A stretch of 64,000 bases of DNA from Intestinibaculum porci (GCF_003925875.1 NZ_AP019309.1:992001-1056000), one strand, 5' to 3'. Counted from the first letter of the stretch, positions 1-8,616 are shown. Notes: generated from the sequence alone by a model not told the origin. Translations and numbers: made by a program.

Positions 1-1139
1 AGGGTGTACTTGCCGCCCGATGACTCGGATTTCTTAGTTCTTTTTTCCCATCGGTTCTTGTAGAAAACAAGATCCTTTATTTTTCTTTTTACACCCTCAA
101 TTTCAATGGTTTCCTTATCAGCCAGGTCATTAAGATTAAAAGTTCCGGCATACCCCTCAAGCTTCCATCCTTCTGGAGATATTGCCCATTCCTTCATGAC
201 TTTTGACATTTTCTTGATTGGCTGGGTGACAATATAGGCACCGTTTTTCTTCATGTCATTATATACCTTGTTTTCCCAGCCGTTGAGACCTGCATCAGCA
301 CAGACAACAAACTTTGAAACTGCAAAGTCCCTTTCAACAATAGCCTCTAACTCTCTCATGGATTTTTGCTCATTCATATTGCCCTGAAAGACATAATCAG
401 CTAAAGGGAGACCATCAGCATCCATAAACAGACCATACTGAACAATAGGATTAGGTCTGTTTTCCTTGCTTTTTCCGTATTTTCTGTAGTCATCCTCTTC
501 TTCAATCTCAAAATAGAAATTTGTGCAGTCATAGTAGAGAACCGCTGTGTTCTTCTTGAAAAGCTGTGAACTGTTTTTGTAAAGCATTTTTTCAATGAAG
601 TATCTTTGCTCAGAGAGAACCTTGAGGGAACGGTAAACATCCGCCAGTTCATAATCAGACAAATCAAAAAACTTACTGCATGACTTATACGTAGACAGCT
701 TTGATGAGGGATAAATAACCCTGGCAGAAACAAGATCATTAATAATGCTCGCTAAATTATACTGAAACTTGTACTGGTCTGATATCTCATTGCAGATATC
801 CTTAATGCCCAAAGAACACAGTATGTTTCTGATGTACATATAGCCGATATTAAAGAGATTTTCCTTGTCTTTTTCTATTAGGTCATCCTGACTAAGAATC
901 AGCTTAACATCTGCCTTGTCCTCACTGTCTTTTTGTCTGAGTTCATCAAGATAAAGCTTAAGCTGCTTCATGACCTCATCACGGGAATCGGTATGATACT
1001 TGTCCATGAGAGTCCTGATATTGCCCAGTTTTTCAACAACGAAGGTTGATTTTTTTCTAGTGTTAGGATCATAGAAGTCGTCGATAATATAGAATGATTC
1101 AGAGTTTTTAGATTTGGTTGATTTTAAACGTTTAGCCAT
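1..1139 (-). CDS. IS1634-family transposase (DDE type, IS4 superfamily), partial
   Basis: Open from an ATG at 1139 to the window edge, at least 379 residues without a stop. It carries the two upstream catalytic-region motifs of IS1634/IS4-like transposases: YYDCTNFYFE around residues 202-211 and VCADAG around 279-284, followed by an IVTQPIKK stretch. The KENRPNPIVQYGLF segment before the second motif is shared almost exactly with the transposase at 47600-49492, but the rest differs, so the two are relatives and not copies. The third catalytic acidic residue should lie outside the window. The reading frame looks intact, so the element may be active. Confidence 0.9.
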   Translation of the reverse strand, partial: MAKRLKSTKSKNSESFYIIDDFYDPNTRKKSTFVVEKLGNIRTLMDKYHTDSRDEVMKQLKLYLDELRQKDSEDKADVKLILSQDDLIEKDKENLFNIGYMYIRNILCSLGIKDICNEISDQYKFQYNLASIINDLVSARVIYPSSKLSTYKSCSKFFDLSDYELADVYRSLKVLSEQRYFIEKMLYKNSSQLFKKNTAVLYYDCTNFYFEIEEEDDYRKYGKSKENRPNPIVQYGLFMDADGLPLADYVFQGNMNEQKSMRELEAIVERDFAVSKFVVCADAGLNGWENKVYNDMKKNGAYIVTQPIKKMSKVMKEWAISPEGWKLEGYAGTFNLNDLADKETIEIEGVKRKIKDLVFYKNRWEKRTKKSESSGGKYT

Positions 1140-1271
1140 ATGGAAGCCCTCCCATATCATTATAACATACATTACGGAATATTACGAGTCTAAAATTAAC
1201 AAAAGTTGACAAAAAAAGCTTTTTTCAAGCGCATAATTTGAGATATTAGGTTGTCTAACTGTAAAATCCCC
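1..1271 (-). mobile_element. IS1634-family insertion sequence, one end (left part outside window)
   Basis: This is the 5' part of an insertion sequence whose transposase runs off the left window edge. The non-coding end lies at 1140-1271. The boundary near 1271 is inferred because alaS-like coding sequence resumes right after it. Read on the minus strand the terminus (GGGGATTTTACAG) resembles the right terminus of the second element in this window (GGGCGATTGACAG at 49643 downward). Boundary uncertain by a few bases. Confidence 0.75.
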
Positions 1272-1387
1272 GGATCAACCCAATCTTAAATGGCCGCGGC
1301 GGCGGGAAACCAGATATCGCCCAGGGTGGTGCACCTACTTTAGACGCTATTGAAGATGCTAAAGAAGCCGTTAAAGCCAAATTATAA
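1272..1387 (+). pseudogene. alaS: alaS 3' fragment (C-terminus of alanyl-tRNA synthetase)
   Basis: The frame reads INPILNGRGGGKPDIAQGGA and ends in VKAKL and a stop at 1385-1387. This is the glycine-rich C-terminal signature of AlaS (GRGGGKPDxAQGG). Only about 37 codons remain; the insertion sequence starts just upstream. In Bacillus alaS directly precedes ireB and ruvX, as here. Because AlaS is essential, an intact copy must exist. By analogy with the 405-bp duplication around the other element, this piece is probably the second copy of a long target duplication, with complete alaS left of the window. The identification is firm; the explanation is inference. Confidence 0.8.
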
Positions 1388-1394
1388 AAGATCG

Positions 1395-1426
1395 AGAACA
1401 TTTGCTTTTGCAAATGTTCTTTTTTT
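1395..1426 (+). terminator. Intrinsic terminator after alaS
   Basis: An 11-bp perfect stem (AGAACATTTGC / GCAAATGTTCT) with a TTTT loop is followed by a run of T. It ends alaS transcription and separates it from ireB. Confidence 0.9.
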
Positions 1427-1446
1427 GGTCACATCATAATCATGTC

Positions 1447-1475
1447 GATTGTAATTTCCTAAAAAGTGGTATAAT
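1447..1475 (+). promoter_or_regulatory. Probable promoter for ireB-ruvX
   Basis: A perfect TATAAT lies at 1470-1475, about 38 bases before the ireB start. The -35 is weak (GATTGT at 1447, 17-bp spacer). It is followed by a strong ribosome site AAGGGGGG at about 1498. Confidence 0.55.
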
Positions 1476-1512
1476 ATATATTTAGTGATTTAGCGTAAGG
1501 GGGGTCTGAATT

Positions 1513-1770
1513 ATGGCAAAAGATTACACACAGACAAGAGTATTTAACTCAGAAGAATTACGTAGAGAAGTTATTCGCAGCAATCTCAATACGGTGGCAT
1601 CAGCTTTGAATGAACGTGGCTACAATGCGGTTCATCAGATTGCCGGATACCTGATTTCGAACGATCCAGCTTATATTTCCAGCCACAAAGGGGCCAGATC
1701 TATTATCCAGCAGGTCGATCGTGATGAGATTATTGAAGAACTTGTAAAATCATACCTGGAGAAAAAATAA
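1513..1770 (+). CDS. ireB: IreB family regulatory phosphoprotein
   Basis: An 85-residue protein with the UPF0297/YrzL signature near its start (YTQTRVFN, residues 5-12) and the family's typical length. In Enterococcus faecalis IreB is phosphorylated on N-terminal threonines by the PASTA kinase IreK and affects cephalosporin resistance; threonines are present here at residues 6 and 8. It precedes ruvX and a DUF1292 gene with almost no gap, the conserved Firmicute order, so the three are probably cotranscribed from the promoter near 1470. The kinase itself is not in this window. Family identification is strong; the role in this organism is inferred. Confidence 0.93.
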   Translation: MAKDYTQTRVFNSEELRREVIRSNLNTVASALNERGYNAVHQIAGYLISNDPAYISSHKGARSIIQQVDRDEIIEELVKSYLEKK

Positions 1771-1771
1771 C

Positions 1772-2197
1772 ATGGAACGGATTTTAGGCTTAGACTTAGG
1801 CTCACGTACCTGCGGCATCGCCATCAGCGATGAATTAGGACTCTTAGCCCATGGCGTAGAGACTTATCACTTTAGTGAAAATGCCTATAAGAAATGCAGC
1901 TATCGCATTAAAGCATTAGTCGATGAATACAATATTCATACCATTGTCTTAGGCTTACCAAAACATATGAATGGGGATTTAGGCGAACGTGCACAAATCT
2001 CCATTGATTTTAAAAAGCGTTTAGAAGAGATGATGGATGTTGAGGTGATTCTCGAAGATGAACGATTAACCACTGTCATTGCGACGAATAATCTGATCTT
2101 TGGGGATGTCTCACGAAAAAAACGTAAGAAAGTTGTCGATAAGATGGCGGCGGTAGAAATCCTCCAGGGCTATTTAGATCGTATAAGGAGTAAATAA
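1772..2197 (+). CDS. ruvX: YqgF/RuvX family pre-16S rRNA nuclease / Holliday junction resolvase-like
   Basis: A 141-residue RNase H-fold protein. The first acidic metal ligand sits in LGLDLGSRTCGIA (residues 5-17), followed by VLGLPKHMNG (59-68), an EDERLTT motif near residue 100 and a C-terminal D-K-x-A-A-V-E-I-L-Q helix. These are the YqgF/RuvX family blocks. In E. coli YqgF takes part in maturation of the 5' end of 16S rRNA; the Holliday-junction activity is debated. It starts two bases after ireB stops and is followed three bases later by the DUF1292 gene. Confidence 0.95.
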   Translation: MERILGLDLGSRTCGIAISDELGLLAHGVETYHFSENAYKKCSYRIKALVDEYNIHTIVLGLPKHMNGDLGERAQISIDFKKRLEEMMDVEVILEDERLTTVIATNNLIFGDVSRKKRKKVVDKMAAVEILQGYLDRIRSK

Positions 2198-2199
2198 CA

Positions 2200-2475
2200 A
2201 TGGATACAGATACAATTACTGTTTATGATAATGATGGCAATGCCAAGAATTATGATATTCTCTTTACTTATGATGATGAAGATACGTCGTCATCTTATGT
2301 TTTCTATTATGATCCTGAAGATGAAGAACAGGTTTTCGTGTCAAAGTATGATGATGAAGGTCATTTATTTCCCATCGAAGATGGGGCTGAATGGGATAAA
2401 GCAGAAGAGATTCTCGCTTCTTATTCTATGAAGAGTGATACCGAGACAGAAGTCTGCGACGGCTGTGAAGGATAG
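2200..2475 (+). CDS. DUF1292 protein (YrzB-like)
   Basis: A 91-residue, strongly acidic protein, rich in Asp, Glu and Tyr, with the pattern D-N-x-G-x...L-F-T-Y-D-D of DUF1292 proteins. The family accompanies ireB and ruvX in many Firmicutes (Bacillus yrzB) and has no established function. A CxxC pair (VCDGCEG) at the extreme C-terminus is unusual for such a short protein and could bind metal, though this is speculative. Start ATG at 2200, three bases after ruvX. Confidence 0.85.
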   Translation: MDTDTITVYDNDGNAKNYDILFTYDDEDTSSSYVFYYDPEDEEQVFVSKYDDEGHLFPIEDGAEWDKAEEILASYSMKSDTETEVCDGCEG

Positions 2476-2484
2476 GGGATCACT

Positions 2485-3576
2485 ATGGGTTTATTTTCTC
2501 GGACAAAAACCGTTGATCTTTTCTTTGTCGGCTGTGATGGCACGGATTTAGATCGTGGCATCTATGGCTTTTATTTAGATGTCACAAATGGCCAGATCGT
2601 TAAGAAGAAGTTCGTGAAATCCTTAGCCAATCCGATTGCCATGCGCCCTTTTGGTCGTTTTATGAATATTACTTATCGTAATGGTTCGGGCAAAGATGTC
2701 GATGGCGGGATCTGGCAGTATGCGATGATGGACTTACAGCTTGGCTTAGCCCAGCGTTCGCCTTATCAGGGTAAGACGTATGTTGATACGATCATCTCAC
2801 CAGATGGCAAGATGTGTTATGGTATTGATTACTATAATGGTGAAATTGTGTCTTCACCGATTGTGAAATCAAAAATGACAAAGATTCATTTAGAAGGGCA
2901 GTTATCCTCTTCCAGTGTTGATCCAATCAAACAAAGTGAATCACATCCTTCTTCATTATGCTTTACCCCGGATGGTAAACTTGTTGTCACGGATTTAGGC
3001 GGAGATGAAGTGTTAATCTATGACTTTGATGAAGAAGGTCATTTGATTTTCAATGAAGAAGCGTCTTTTAAAGTAGAAGCGGGCAGCGGTCCACGCAAGC
3101 TGATCTTTAATCATCAAGGTGATTATGCTTATCTCATCAATGAGATTTCCAGCATGATTCATGTTTATCATTATGAAGATGGGCATTTTACGTTAGTTCA
3201 GTCTTTATCTTCTTATCTCAAGGAAGAATATGATGGACAAAATATGCCAACGGACCTGGTTTTATCAGAAGATGATGATTACTTATTTGTGACGAATAAA
3301 GGTGATGATACCTTAGTTGCCTTCGCCATTGATGAAGAGCATCAGATCAAACGCGTCGACTGTCTGGAAGTAGACGAAGGACCATCGTGTCTGCAGCTAT
3401 TCGAAAATAAATATCTGGTTGTCTGCTCGAAAGCAGCGGGCACCGTTGAAAGTTTTGAGATCCGCGCTCATGAACGCAATGGGGTGCTCTTTGAAACGCA
3501 GTCACGCGTTTCCATTCATTCACCAACCTGTATAGCCTTAGGCAAAACGCAGGTGCGGGTGACAAACTGGTCATAA
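2485..3576 (+). CDS. Lactonase-family seven-bladed beta-propeller protein
   Basis: A 363-residue protein resembling the 6-phosphogluconolactonase-like 'lactonase, 7-bladed beta-propeller' family (YkgB/Pgl type). Visible family features include the repeated pattern xxxSPDGKxxYxxDxxxxxVxxY (for example TPDGKLVVTDLGGDEVLIY), GSGPRKLIFN in the middle and DYLFVTNKGDDTLVAF near the end. The family length is about 340-370. Pgl-type members hydrolyse 6-phosphogluconolactone in the oxidative pentose phosphate pathway, but many paralogues are uncharacterised. It sits nine bases after the DUF1292 gene and has its own terminator, interrupting the usual ruvX-yrzB-mltG order. Confidence 0.8.
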   Translation: MGLFSRTKTVDLFFVGCDGTDLDRGIYGFYLDVTNGQIVKKKFVKSLANPIAMRPFGRFMNITYRNGSGKDVDGGIWQYAMMDLQLGLAQRSPYQGKTYVDTIISPDGKMCYGIDYYNGEIVSSPIVKSKMTKIHLEGQLSSSSVDPIKQSESHPSSLCFTPDGKLVVTDLGGDEVLIYDFDEEGHLIFNEEASFKVEAGSGPRKLIFNHQGDYAYLINEISSMIHVYHYEDGHFTLVQSLSSYLKEEYDGQNMPTDLVLSEDDDYLFVTNKGDDTLVAFAIDEEHQIKRVDCLEVDEGPSCLQLFENKYLVVCSKAAGTVESFEIRAHERNGVLFETQSRVSIHSPTCIALGKTQVRVTNWS

Positions 3577-3598
3577 TCGGGGGAAATCCCCGATTTTT
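3575..3598 (+). terminator. Intrinsic terminator after the lactonase gene
   Basis: An 8-bp stem AATCGGGG / CCCCGATT with a run of T. It overlaps the stop codon. Confidence 0.85.
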
Positions 3599-3686
3599 AT
3601 ATTATGAAGGAAATTTTTAAATTTTAGGTCAATTGCTTTTATCATACAAGGAATTCCTATATAATGGGAAACCGAGGAGAAGAACA

Positions 3687-4736
3687 ATGAAAAAGAAATT
3701 AATAATTATTATTCTCGCCATCATTATTGCCGTTGGCGGCAGCGCCTTTTATTATAATCATGCCATTAATAGTGCCGCCGGAACAGATGAAACGGTTGTA
3801 GTGACCGTTGATGCGGGAGATACCTGTCATAAAATGATTACTAAACTTTCTCAAAGCGGTCTGATTGAATCCACCCTCGCAGCGAAAGTTTATGTCAAAT
3901 TCCATCCGACAACGTTAAAAGCGAATACGTATAAACTAAATAAAAACATGAACTTTAAGCAGATGTTAGCGATCATGCATACGGCTAATACGAAGTATGT
4001 CGTTAACAATAAGCTGACGGTGAAAGAAGGGACAACTTTATCCCAGATTGCCATTGATGTGGCTGCCTGTCTGACAAAGATTCAAAGGAAAACTGTTACC
4101 CCAGAAGAAGTTTTAAAACAGTGGTCAGATACAAATTATCTCAATACTCTGATGAGTAAATACTGGTTTATCAAAGCTGATACGCAAAAGGCGGGCATCA
4201 AGTATCCATTAGAAGGCTACTTCTATCCAGAAACGTATTACATCAATGAAAAGAATGCTACCTTAGACACCATTACCACCAAACTGTTAGATGCGATGAA
4301 TACGAAGTTAACGCCTTATCAAAGCAGTATGACGGCCCTGAACTATACGCCGCATCAGTTCTTAACGTTAAGTTCGATCGTCGAAAGAGAATCACTCTTT
4401 GATGCCGATCGTCCTAAGATTGCCGGGGTGTTTATGAACCGTCTTAAGAAAAATATGTATTTGCAGTCTGATGTTACTGTGAATTATGCCTTAGGACGCA
4501 CTGGGGTGAAAGTTTCTCACAAAATGTTAAAGACAAAATCCCCATACAATACTTATTTGCATAAAGGCTTACCAATTGGGCCAGTGGCGACAGTTTCTCA
4601 GAAGACGCTAGAAGCAGTAGCGCATTACACCCCATCAGATTATTACTATTTCTTTGCGAAGAAAGATGGCACGGTCATCTATTCAAAAACCTACAAAGAA
4701 CACCAGAAAGCAGTAAAGGAGAATAAGTGGTATTAA
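3687..4736 (+). CDS. mltG: Endolytic transglycosylase MltG (YceG-like)
   Basis: A 349-residue membrane-anchored lytic transglycosylase that cuts nascent peptidoglycan glycan strands. After a short basic start comes one membrane helix (residues about 5-22), then a LysM-like region and the YceG domain. The catalytic glutamate is in LSSIVERES (Glu about 233). The C-terminal part has the family blocks DVTVNYALG and SPYNTYLHKGLPIGP. ATG 3687 is chosen over an in-frame start at 3633 because it follows a GAGGAGAAG ribosome site and places the membrane helix at the N-terminus. A TATAAT at 3660-3665 suggests its own promoter. Its end overlaps the next gene by 10 bases. Confidence 0.95.
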   Translation: MKKKLIIIILAIIIAVGGSAFYYNHAINSAAGTDETVVVTVDAGDTCHKMITKLSQSGLIESTLAAKVYVKFHPTTLKANTYKLNKNMNFKQMLAIMHTANTKYVVNNKLTVKEGTTLSQIAIDVAACLTKIQRKTVTPEEVLKQWSDTNYLNTLMSKYWFIKADTQKAGIKYPLEGYFYPETYYINEKNATLDTITTKLLDAMNTKLTPYQSSMTALNYTPHQFLTLSSIVERESLFDADRPKIAGVFMNRLKKNMYLQSDVTVNYALGRTGVKVSHKMLKTKSPYNTYLHKGLPIGPVATVSQKTLEAVAHYTPSDYYYFFAKKDGTVIYSKTYKEHQKAVKENKWY

Positions 4737-6247
4737 TGATTGAATTTAATGCATTAGAAAAAAGTGCCAGAGATCGTCATATTCCCGTCATTTTCAAAGA
4801 AGGTATTACCTTCATTATTGCCGAGCTGAAGGCTCGTCACGCCCATTCCTTATTAGAAATCGGTTCTGCTATAGGCTATAGCGCGATGATGATGGCGGCG
4901 AACTGCGAGGATCTGCACATTGAGACGATTGAAAGAAATGATGATCTCTATCAGGAAGCGAAACGTCATATTCAGGAAGCTTCCTTAGAAGATCGCATTA
5001 CCCTTTATCATGACGATGCATTAAGCTTTGATCCACAGTTATTAAAGGGGGCACCATATGATGTCCTCTTTATTGACGCGGCCAAAGCCCAGTATCGAAA
5101 ATTTTTTGAAAAATATATTGATCTTGTGAAAGATGATGGTGTCGTTATTGTCGATAACCTTGATTTCCATGGCATGTTAGAACATCCGGAAACGATCGGC
5201 AATCGCAATACCAAAGCGTTAGTACGCAAGATTGAACGATTCCGTAAGTGGATTGTTGAAAATGATGATTATCATGTTGATTATATCCCGGTTGGTGATG
5301 GTCTATGTACGATTACCAAAGCCAAACATAAGCTCAAATTGGCTTTGCATCTCAATGATGCTTCTTATCTCCATGATTATTTAGAAATGGGGGTTGATCG
5401 CATAATCGTCGCCGGGCCGATGAGTGCCTACAGCAGCCATAAGTTTAGCTTAGAAGAGATTGAAGCGATCAGCGCGCGTGTGCCGGAAACGTATGTGATG
5501 GTGAATGGCTTGTATGATGAGCATGAACTGCCGGCTTTAAGACGGCTGATTGATGCTTATGCGAAAATGAATATTAAAGGTCTTTTATTCCAGGATTTCG
5601 GCGTTTTACACTATGTTAAAAATCGTTATGATTTCCGCATGATGTATGCGCCTAATACCCTTAATACGAATTATATGACGCTTAATGTCTTAGAAGACTT
5701 AGGGGTTGATAGCGCCTGGGTGGCGAAGGAAATCCCTTTAGAAGAGCAGATTGCCATTAAAAAGCACACCCATCTGCCTATTATGATCCAGGGCCATGGG
5801 GTCCAGTATATGATGAGTTCGAAACGTCATTTACTAAAGAGCTATGCGAAAGCGGCGCATAAAGAGTTCAATCAGGACAATGTCATCCTCCATGCCCGGG
5901 AATCGGATTATGCAACGCATATTTATGAAGATGAACGCGGTACGACGATCTTTAGTGTGAATAAACTGTATACCTTAGATTTATTAAATGAGATGTCAGT
6001 TTTTGATTATCTCTATATCGAAACGAACTATATGAGTGCCATTGAAGCTATTGAGGTCACGCATATGTATAGTGAATGTCTGAAAGCTCTCAACGAAGTA
6101 GGGGTGCAGGAATATGTCCATAAGATGAAAGACTATCTGCCGATGTTAAGAGAGATTAGCAAGCCTTTAGATCGCGGCTTCCTGAATGATGAAACACTCT
6201 ATCGTTTAGAAGATGTGAAGAGGAGGGATAACCATGGCGCTATGTAG
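4727..6247 (+). CDS. Fusion of TrmR-like tRNA O-methyltransferase and a U32 family protein (TrhP1/YrrN-like)
   Basis: A 506-residue two-domain protein. Residues 1 to about 200 form a class I SAM methyltransferase of the YrrM type: LLEIGSAIGYS (about 41-52) binds SAM, VLFIDAAKAQYRKFF is near 112-126 and VIVDNLDFHGM near 139-149. Residues about 200-506 match a U32 'peptidase' domain lacking the Cys-rich U32 signature, as expected of the shorter YrrN-type subunit. In Bacillus these are separate neighbouring genes (yrrM, yrrN, yrrO). YrrM (TrmR) methylates ho5U34 of tRNA; TrhP proteins install the hydroxyl. The GTG at 4727 fits the AAAGGAG site at 4715-4721 better than the ATG at 4736. Confidence 0.85.
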   Translation: MVLMIEFNALEKSARDRHIPVIFKEGITFIIAELKARHAHSLLEIGSAIGYSAMMMAANCEDLHIETIERNDDLYQEAKRHIQEASLEDRITLYHDDALSFDPQLLKGAPYDVLFIDAAKAQYRKFFEKYIDLVKDDGVVIVDNLDFHGMLEHPETIGNRNTKALVRKIERFRKWIVENDDYHVDYIPVGDGLCTITKAKHKLKLALHLNDASYLHDYLEMGVDRIIVAGPMSAYSSHKFSLEEIEAISARVPETYVMVNGLYDEHELPALRRLIDAYAKMNIKGLLFQDFGVLHYVKNRYDFRMMYAPNTLNTNYMTLNVLEDLGVDSAWVAKEIPLEEQIAIKKHTHLPIMIQGHGVQYMMSSKRHLLKSYAKAAHKEFNQDNVILHARESDYATHIYEDERGTTIFSVNKLYTLDLLNEMSVFDYLYIETNYMSAIEAIEVTHMYSECLKALNEVGVQEYVHKMKDYLPMLREISKPLDRGFLNDETLYRLEDVKRRDNHGAM

Positions 6248-7478
6248 AAATGTCAACGGCAAACGAACCTTTATCAAAAAGCCGGAACTGTTGGCGCCGG
6301 CAGGCAACTTAGAAAAGCTGAAAACCGCTATTATTTATGGCGCGGATGCCGTCTTTATCGGCGGGAAAGAATTCTCTTTACGCTCGGCGGCTTCAAACTT
6401 CAGTTTAGAAGATATCAAAGAAGCAGTCGCTTTCGCCAATCAGTATGGTGCCGATATTCATGTCACCTGCAATATCATTCTCCATAATGATAACTTAACA
6501 GGCTTAAAAGAATATTTATGCGCTTTAGATGAGATTGGCGTTAAGGCGATTATCGTCGCCGATCCTTATATTATGACCTTAGCGAAATCTTTAAACTTAA
6601 AGCTAGAAGTGCATGTGTCAACCCAGATGTCCACACTTAATAGTGAAGCGATTCGCTTTTATCAGGAAATGGGGATGGATCGCGTCGTCTTTGGCCGGGA
6701 AGTGGCATATCGCGATCTCAAACTCATGCGTGAACGCAACCGTAATATTGACATGGAATATTTCATCCATGGGGCGATGTGTATTGCCTACAGCGGCCGC
6801 TGCATGCTTTCTAACTATTTCTCACGTCGTGATGCCAACCGCGGCGGCTGTTCCCAGTCCTGCCGCTGGTATTATGATATTGAGGCGGATGGGCAAAAGC
6901 TCAATGGTGAAGACGAGATACCTTTCTCGATGTCCTCAAAAGATATGTGCCTGGTCCATGAGATTCCTAAGCTCATTGAAATTGGCATTGATTCTTTGAA
7001 GATTGAAGGACGCATGAAATCTCTTCACTATATTGCGACGGTTGTATCAACGTATCGCAAGCTGATTGATACATACTGCGCTGATCCGGATCATTTTGAA
7101 GATAACTGGTATGAAGCGGAATTACAGAAATCTGCGAACCGCGCGTTTTGCGAAGGCTTCTTCGATCAAACGCCGGATGAGACATTCCAGCTCTTTAATT
7201 TACGGGATGAACATCCAACCCAGGAATTTGTCTTAAGAGTCCTCGATTATGATCACGAGAAAAAACTTGCGAAAGTGGAACAGCGTAATTATTTTAAGGT
7301 CGGCGATCAGGTGGAAATCTTCTCACCAGTTCGTGATAACCTTTATTTTAAAGTAGAGAAGATTTATAATGAAGACATGGAAGAAGTCACCGTTGCGAAT
7401 CATCCAATGGAGATTTTATATCTTCCATTAGCACAGGAAGTATCGGAAAATGATATGGGAAGGAAGGTTAAATCATGA
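6234..7478 (+). CDS. U32 family tRNA hydroxylation protein (TrhP/YrrO-like)
   Basis: A 414-residue U32-family protein. It contains the full U32 signature, EYFIHGAMCIAYSGRCMLS (residues about 174-192), followed by the second cysteine pair in GGCSQSCRW. N-terminal PELLAPAGNLEKLK and the C-terminal beta domain are typical of the YrrO/YegQ group. YegQ (TrhP) and YrrO are required for prephenate-dependent 5-hydroxylation of U34 in tRNA; older annotations say 'collagenase-like protease'. It overlaps the upstream fusion by 14 bases and has a strong GAGGAGGG ribosome site, so the two products are probably made together and act as a complex. Confidence 0.9.
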   Translation: MALCRNVNGKRTFIKKPELLAPAGNLEKLKTAIIYGADAVFIGGKEFSLRSAASNFSLEDIKEAVAFANQYGADIHVTCNIILHNDNLTGLKEYLCALDEIGVKAIIVADPYIMTLAKSLNLKLEVHVSTQMSTLNSEAIRFYQEMGMDRVVFGREVAYRDLKLMRERNRNIDMEYFIHGAMCIAYSGRCMLSNYFSRRDANRGGCSQSCRWYYDIEADGQKLNGEDEIPFSMSSKDMCLVHEIPKLIEIGIDSLKIEGRMKSLHYIATVVSTYRKLIDTYCADPDHFEDNWYEAELQKSANRAFCEGFFDQTPDETFQLFNLRDEHPTQEFVLRVLDYDHEKKLAKVEQRNYFKVGDQVEIFSPVRDNLYFKVEKIYNEDMEEVTVANHPMEILYLPLAQEVSENDMGRKVKS

Positions 7479-8098
7479 ACGATCGGGCTATCATCATCGG
7501 TATAGCAGGAGGCAGCGCCTCGGGAAAAACGTCCATTGCGGCGAAGGTGTACGAGGCTTTTAAAGGCAAACACCGCGTAAGTATTGTCAAACAGGACGAC
7601 TATTATAAGGATCAGAGCGATAAGCCAATGGAAGAACGTATTAAAACGAACTACGACCATCCATTAGCTTTTGATACCCCTTTATTAGTTGAAGATCTGA
7701 AAAAACTGAAACGGAAAGAAACGATTGAAAAGCCAACATATGACTATTCCCGTCATACTCGCAGTGACATTACGGAAGTGATCAAAGATCGCGATGTTAT
7801 TATTCTTGAAGGAATCTTTGTCTTAGCGGAGGAAGAGGTTCGTAAGCAGTGTGACATCTTAGTGTATGTCGATACGGAGGCAGATATTCGTTTTATCCGT
7901 CGTCTTAAACGTGATATCGAAGAGCGCGGCCGTTCGTTAGAATCAGTTTGTGAGCAGTATTTGACAACCGTCAAACCAATGCACGATCAGTTCATTGAAC
8001 CATCAAAGAAATACGCCCACATTATCATTCCTAATGGCGGAGAAAACGTCGTAGCGATTGATCTGCTGATCACAAAAATTCGGAGTATCATTGAATAA
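7475..8098 (+). CDS. udk: Uridine kinase
   Basis: A 207-residue P-loop kinase that phosphorylates uridine and cytidine in pyrimidine salvage. The P-loop GGSASGKT is at residues 10-17, the substrate block KQDDYYKDQS near 41-50, YDHPLAFD near 61-68 and FVLAEEE near 112. Length and motifs match bacterial Udk. It overlaps the U32 gene by four bases (ATGA) and precedes greA, as in Bacillus. Confidence 0.96.
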   Translation: MNDRAIIIGIAGGSASGKTSIAAKVYEAFKGKHRVSIVKQDDYYKDQSDKPMEERIKTNYDHPLAFDTPLLVEDLKKLKRKETIEKPTYDYSRHTRSDITEVIKDRDVIILEGIFVLAEEEVRKQCDILVYVDTEADIRFIRRLKRDIEERGRSLESVCEQYLTTVKPMHDQFIEPSKKYAHIIIPNGGENVVAIDLLITKIRSIIE

Positions 8099-8138
8099 AA
8101 CGATGATGTATGATATATTTTGAGACGAGGTGAAATAA

Positions 8139-8615
8139 ATGGACAACAAAATTCTTTTAACCAAAGAAGGTATTGAAAAATTAAAAGCAGAACGTGATCA
8201 CTTAGTCAACGTTGATCGTGTTGAAAATAGAGATGCCTTAGTATTAGCACGTAGCCAGGGTGACTTATCAGAAAACGCCGACTACGATGCAGCCCGTGAT
8301 GAACAGGCGAGAATTGAAGCGCGTATTAAAGAAATTGACCAGATGTTAATGCACGCAGAAGTGATTGACGAAAGTGAATCACAGAGCGATGTCGTTAAAC
8401 TTGGTAATATCGTTACGATTCTTGACTTATCAGAAGAAAACCCAGAAGAAGAATCTTACCGCATTGTCGGTTCAACAGAAACTGATCCATTACATGGCAA
8501 GATTTCTAATGAATCACCATTAGCGAAAGCAATGCTTGACCATAAGGTCGGAGAAGTCGTGACAGTAGGGGTCGCTTCTCCATATGACGTCAAAATCGTC
8601 AAGATTTCTATCTAA
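8139..8615 (+). CDS. greA: Transcription elongation factor GreA
   Basis: A 158-residue protein with the N-terminal coiled coil that enters the RNA polymerase secondary channel (LTKEGIEKLKAERDHL; acidic tip in QGDLSENADYDAARDEQ near residues 43-59) and a C-terminal FKBP-like domain ending in GVASPYDVKIVKI. It stimulates cleavage of backtracked RNA. A GAGACGAGGTG ribosome site precedes the ATG. This is the last gene of the conserved block and is closed by a strong terminator. Confidence 0.97.
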   Translation: MDNKILLTKEGIEKLKAERDHLVNVDRVENRDALVLARSQGDLSENADYDAARDEQARIEARIKEIDQMLMHAEVIDESESQSDVVKLGNIVTILDLSEENPEEESYRIVGSTETDPLHGKISNESPLAKAMLDHKVGEVVTVGVASPYDVKIVKISI

Positions 8616-8616
8616 C

